Below are positions 35,236-36,340 of a stretch of 36,340 bases of DNA, in pieces. The stretch is from Priapulus caudatus. Taxonomy: Eukaryota; Priapulida; Priapulimorpha; Priapulimorphida; Priapulidae. The stretch covers positions 107,514 to 143,853 of the forward strand of contig NW_014577690.1 in NCBI RefSeq assembly GCF_000485595.1, read 5' to 3'. Below the pieces are notes generated by a model. That model ran no database searches and was not told the DNA's origin. It saw nothing but the letters and a program-made list of their open reading frames with translations. A program made the translations under genes and the position numbers. Numbering within the stretch: the first letter of the stretch is position 1; each line of letters opens with the position of its first letter.

Positions 35236-35735
35236 TAGCGATGCGTGCGTGCGTGACGTGCGTGCTGTGTGTGTGTGTGTGTGTGTTGTGTATCGCCGAG
35301 CGCGTGGCGTGCAGTGCGTGCGTGCGTGCGTGCGTGCGTGCGTGTGAGTGCGTATAGTGTTGTGCGTGTGTGTGTGTGTGTGCGGTGTGTGTAGTAGTGT
35401 GGTGTGTGTGTGTGCGTGTGTGTGTGTGTAGTGTGTGTGTTTGTTATCGCGCGCTGAGGCGCGTCTGCGTGCGTGCGTCGATGCGTGAGTGGTGTAGTGT
35501 AGGTGTCGTGATGTGTGTGTGTGTGTGTGACGTGTGTGTGTGCGTGTGTGGTGTGTCGTGTGTGTGAGTTGTGGTGTGTTGTGTGTGTGTGTGTGTGTGC
35601 AGATGGGTGTTGGTTGTGCGCGGCCAGCGTGTGTGTGAGTGTGTGGCAGCAGCAGCGTAGGTGCTGTCGTGTATGCGTGTGTGTAATGTGTGTATTGTGC
35701 CGCTGCAGCGCGCGTGTGAGCGTATGTTCAATGGG
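35236..35735. repeat. Interrupted (GT)n / (GTGC)n tract
   Basis: GT and GCGT dinucleotide and tetranucleotide repeats, broken by short unique pieces. Confidence 0.95.
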
Positions 35736-36214
35736 TAATATGTGCCTAAATTTTTATCTACCTGTAAGTTTCCCTCCGGTTAACTGGCCATAACCGCCGC
35801 CCCCCTCAGCGCAAGCACTAGTTGCAATTATATCTATACGTACTCTCCTAAATTCTTGCAACCCCGATCTGAATCAAACCTTATCATAATGGTTGTCTGC
35901 CTTGATCTTATACTCCCTATCTATTTCTAGTCACGACATTTCACCTTACCTAACCTCAAATTGCATCTTGCGACTATATCTAATCCTAAACAACTGACAC
36001 ATCATCATGCGGCGCTCGCCCGCACTCTCTGCTTCCTTACAGCCTGCCCACGTGCAATCACATGCATAGCCCTGAGCCCTCATCACGTAGTCTAGGAAGA
36101 TGTGACGGTTATTGCCTCGGATATAACCGCCCGCCAGCATCCAGGTCCGAGATGCAGATGGTGATGAATCTGTATGTGCTCGCATGTTTTTTGCCACGAT
36201 AAAAACAGCAAATA
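35736..36214. other. No gene seen
   Basis: Unique sequence. A minus frame of 129 codons (35946-36335) is half (CA)n-derived and has no recognisable domain. Confidence 0.55.
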
Positions 36215-36340
36215 AACGCACACGCGCGCGCACACGAGCACACGCGTACACATAATTATACGTACGCACGCACACATGCACACACATGCACACACACGCA
36301 CACACACACGCACACACACGCACACACACGCACACACACA
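36215..36340. repeat. (CA)n / (CACG)n microsatellite, runs off the window
   Basis: cgcgcaca and cacacg units to the right edge. Confidence 0.95.

Overview
The window looks like nuclear DNA of an invertebrate animal, probably marine. It has spliced genes, very long dinucleotide and tetranucleotide tracts, TTAGGG-type telomere-like motifs, a small DNA transposon, and two copies of a CR1/Jockey-like non-LTR retrotransposon whose ORF starts with a 2A-like leader and a PHD finger. There is no prokaryotic signal. Diverged copies differ by many single-base indels and there is one 25-N gap, so part of the broken-frame pattern may be long-read assembly error. Species cannot be fixed from the sequence.

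Left part (1-9640), read on the minus strand. A two-exon gene (exons 8720-8758 and 4413-6986) encodes a protein of about 870 residues. It has no signal peptide, a GTH motif reminiscent of MACPF/perforin folds, and a long N/D/K/T-rich repetitive tail. The tail is cut by a 3'-truncated or internally deleted copy of the retrotransposon (about 1725-4485, same strand). On the far side, 1-1705 is a 21-bp minisatellite whose minus-strand reading is the heptapeptide NNGKTDD, matching the style of the gene's tail. The retroelement therefore appears to have landed inside, or at the end of, a coding minisatellite. About 0.9 kb of sequence upstream of this gene's start codon is duplicated at 21.26-22.09 kb, where it stops at the position of the start codon.

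Middle (9640-17390). A CT-rich block, an inverted repeat with a degenerate telomeric (CCCTAA) core, and a GA-rich block precede a near full-length but frameshifted second copy of the retrotransposon on the minus strand (about 17385 down to 10885). It retains the 24-bp 5' monomers, a long leader region, the 2A-like motif, PHD, endonuclease and reverse transcriptase. A 224-bp MITE is inserted in this copy only.

17536-20794 (minus) is a well-supported three-exon gene for a 208-residue protein: Cys-rich N terminus, two transmembrane helices joined by an acidic loop, and a proline-rich C-terminal tail. All splice phases agree.

Right part (21-36.3 kb). This is mostly simple sequence: long (CA/GT)n tracts, two composite TCTA/TCCA/TGTA tetranucleotide arrays, and CT and GA tracts. 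A four-copy short dispersed repeat sits beside microsatellites. Islands of unique DNA at 29.6-29.85 and 32.7-33.7 kb carry clustered PBX/MEIS/HOX-like sites and may be regulatory. One possible exon is seen at 30.97-31.17 kb. No rRNA, tRNA or CRISPR was found.
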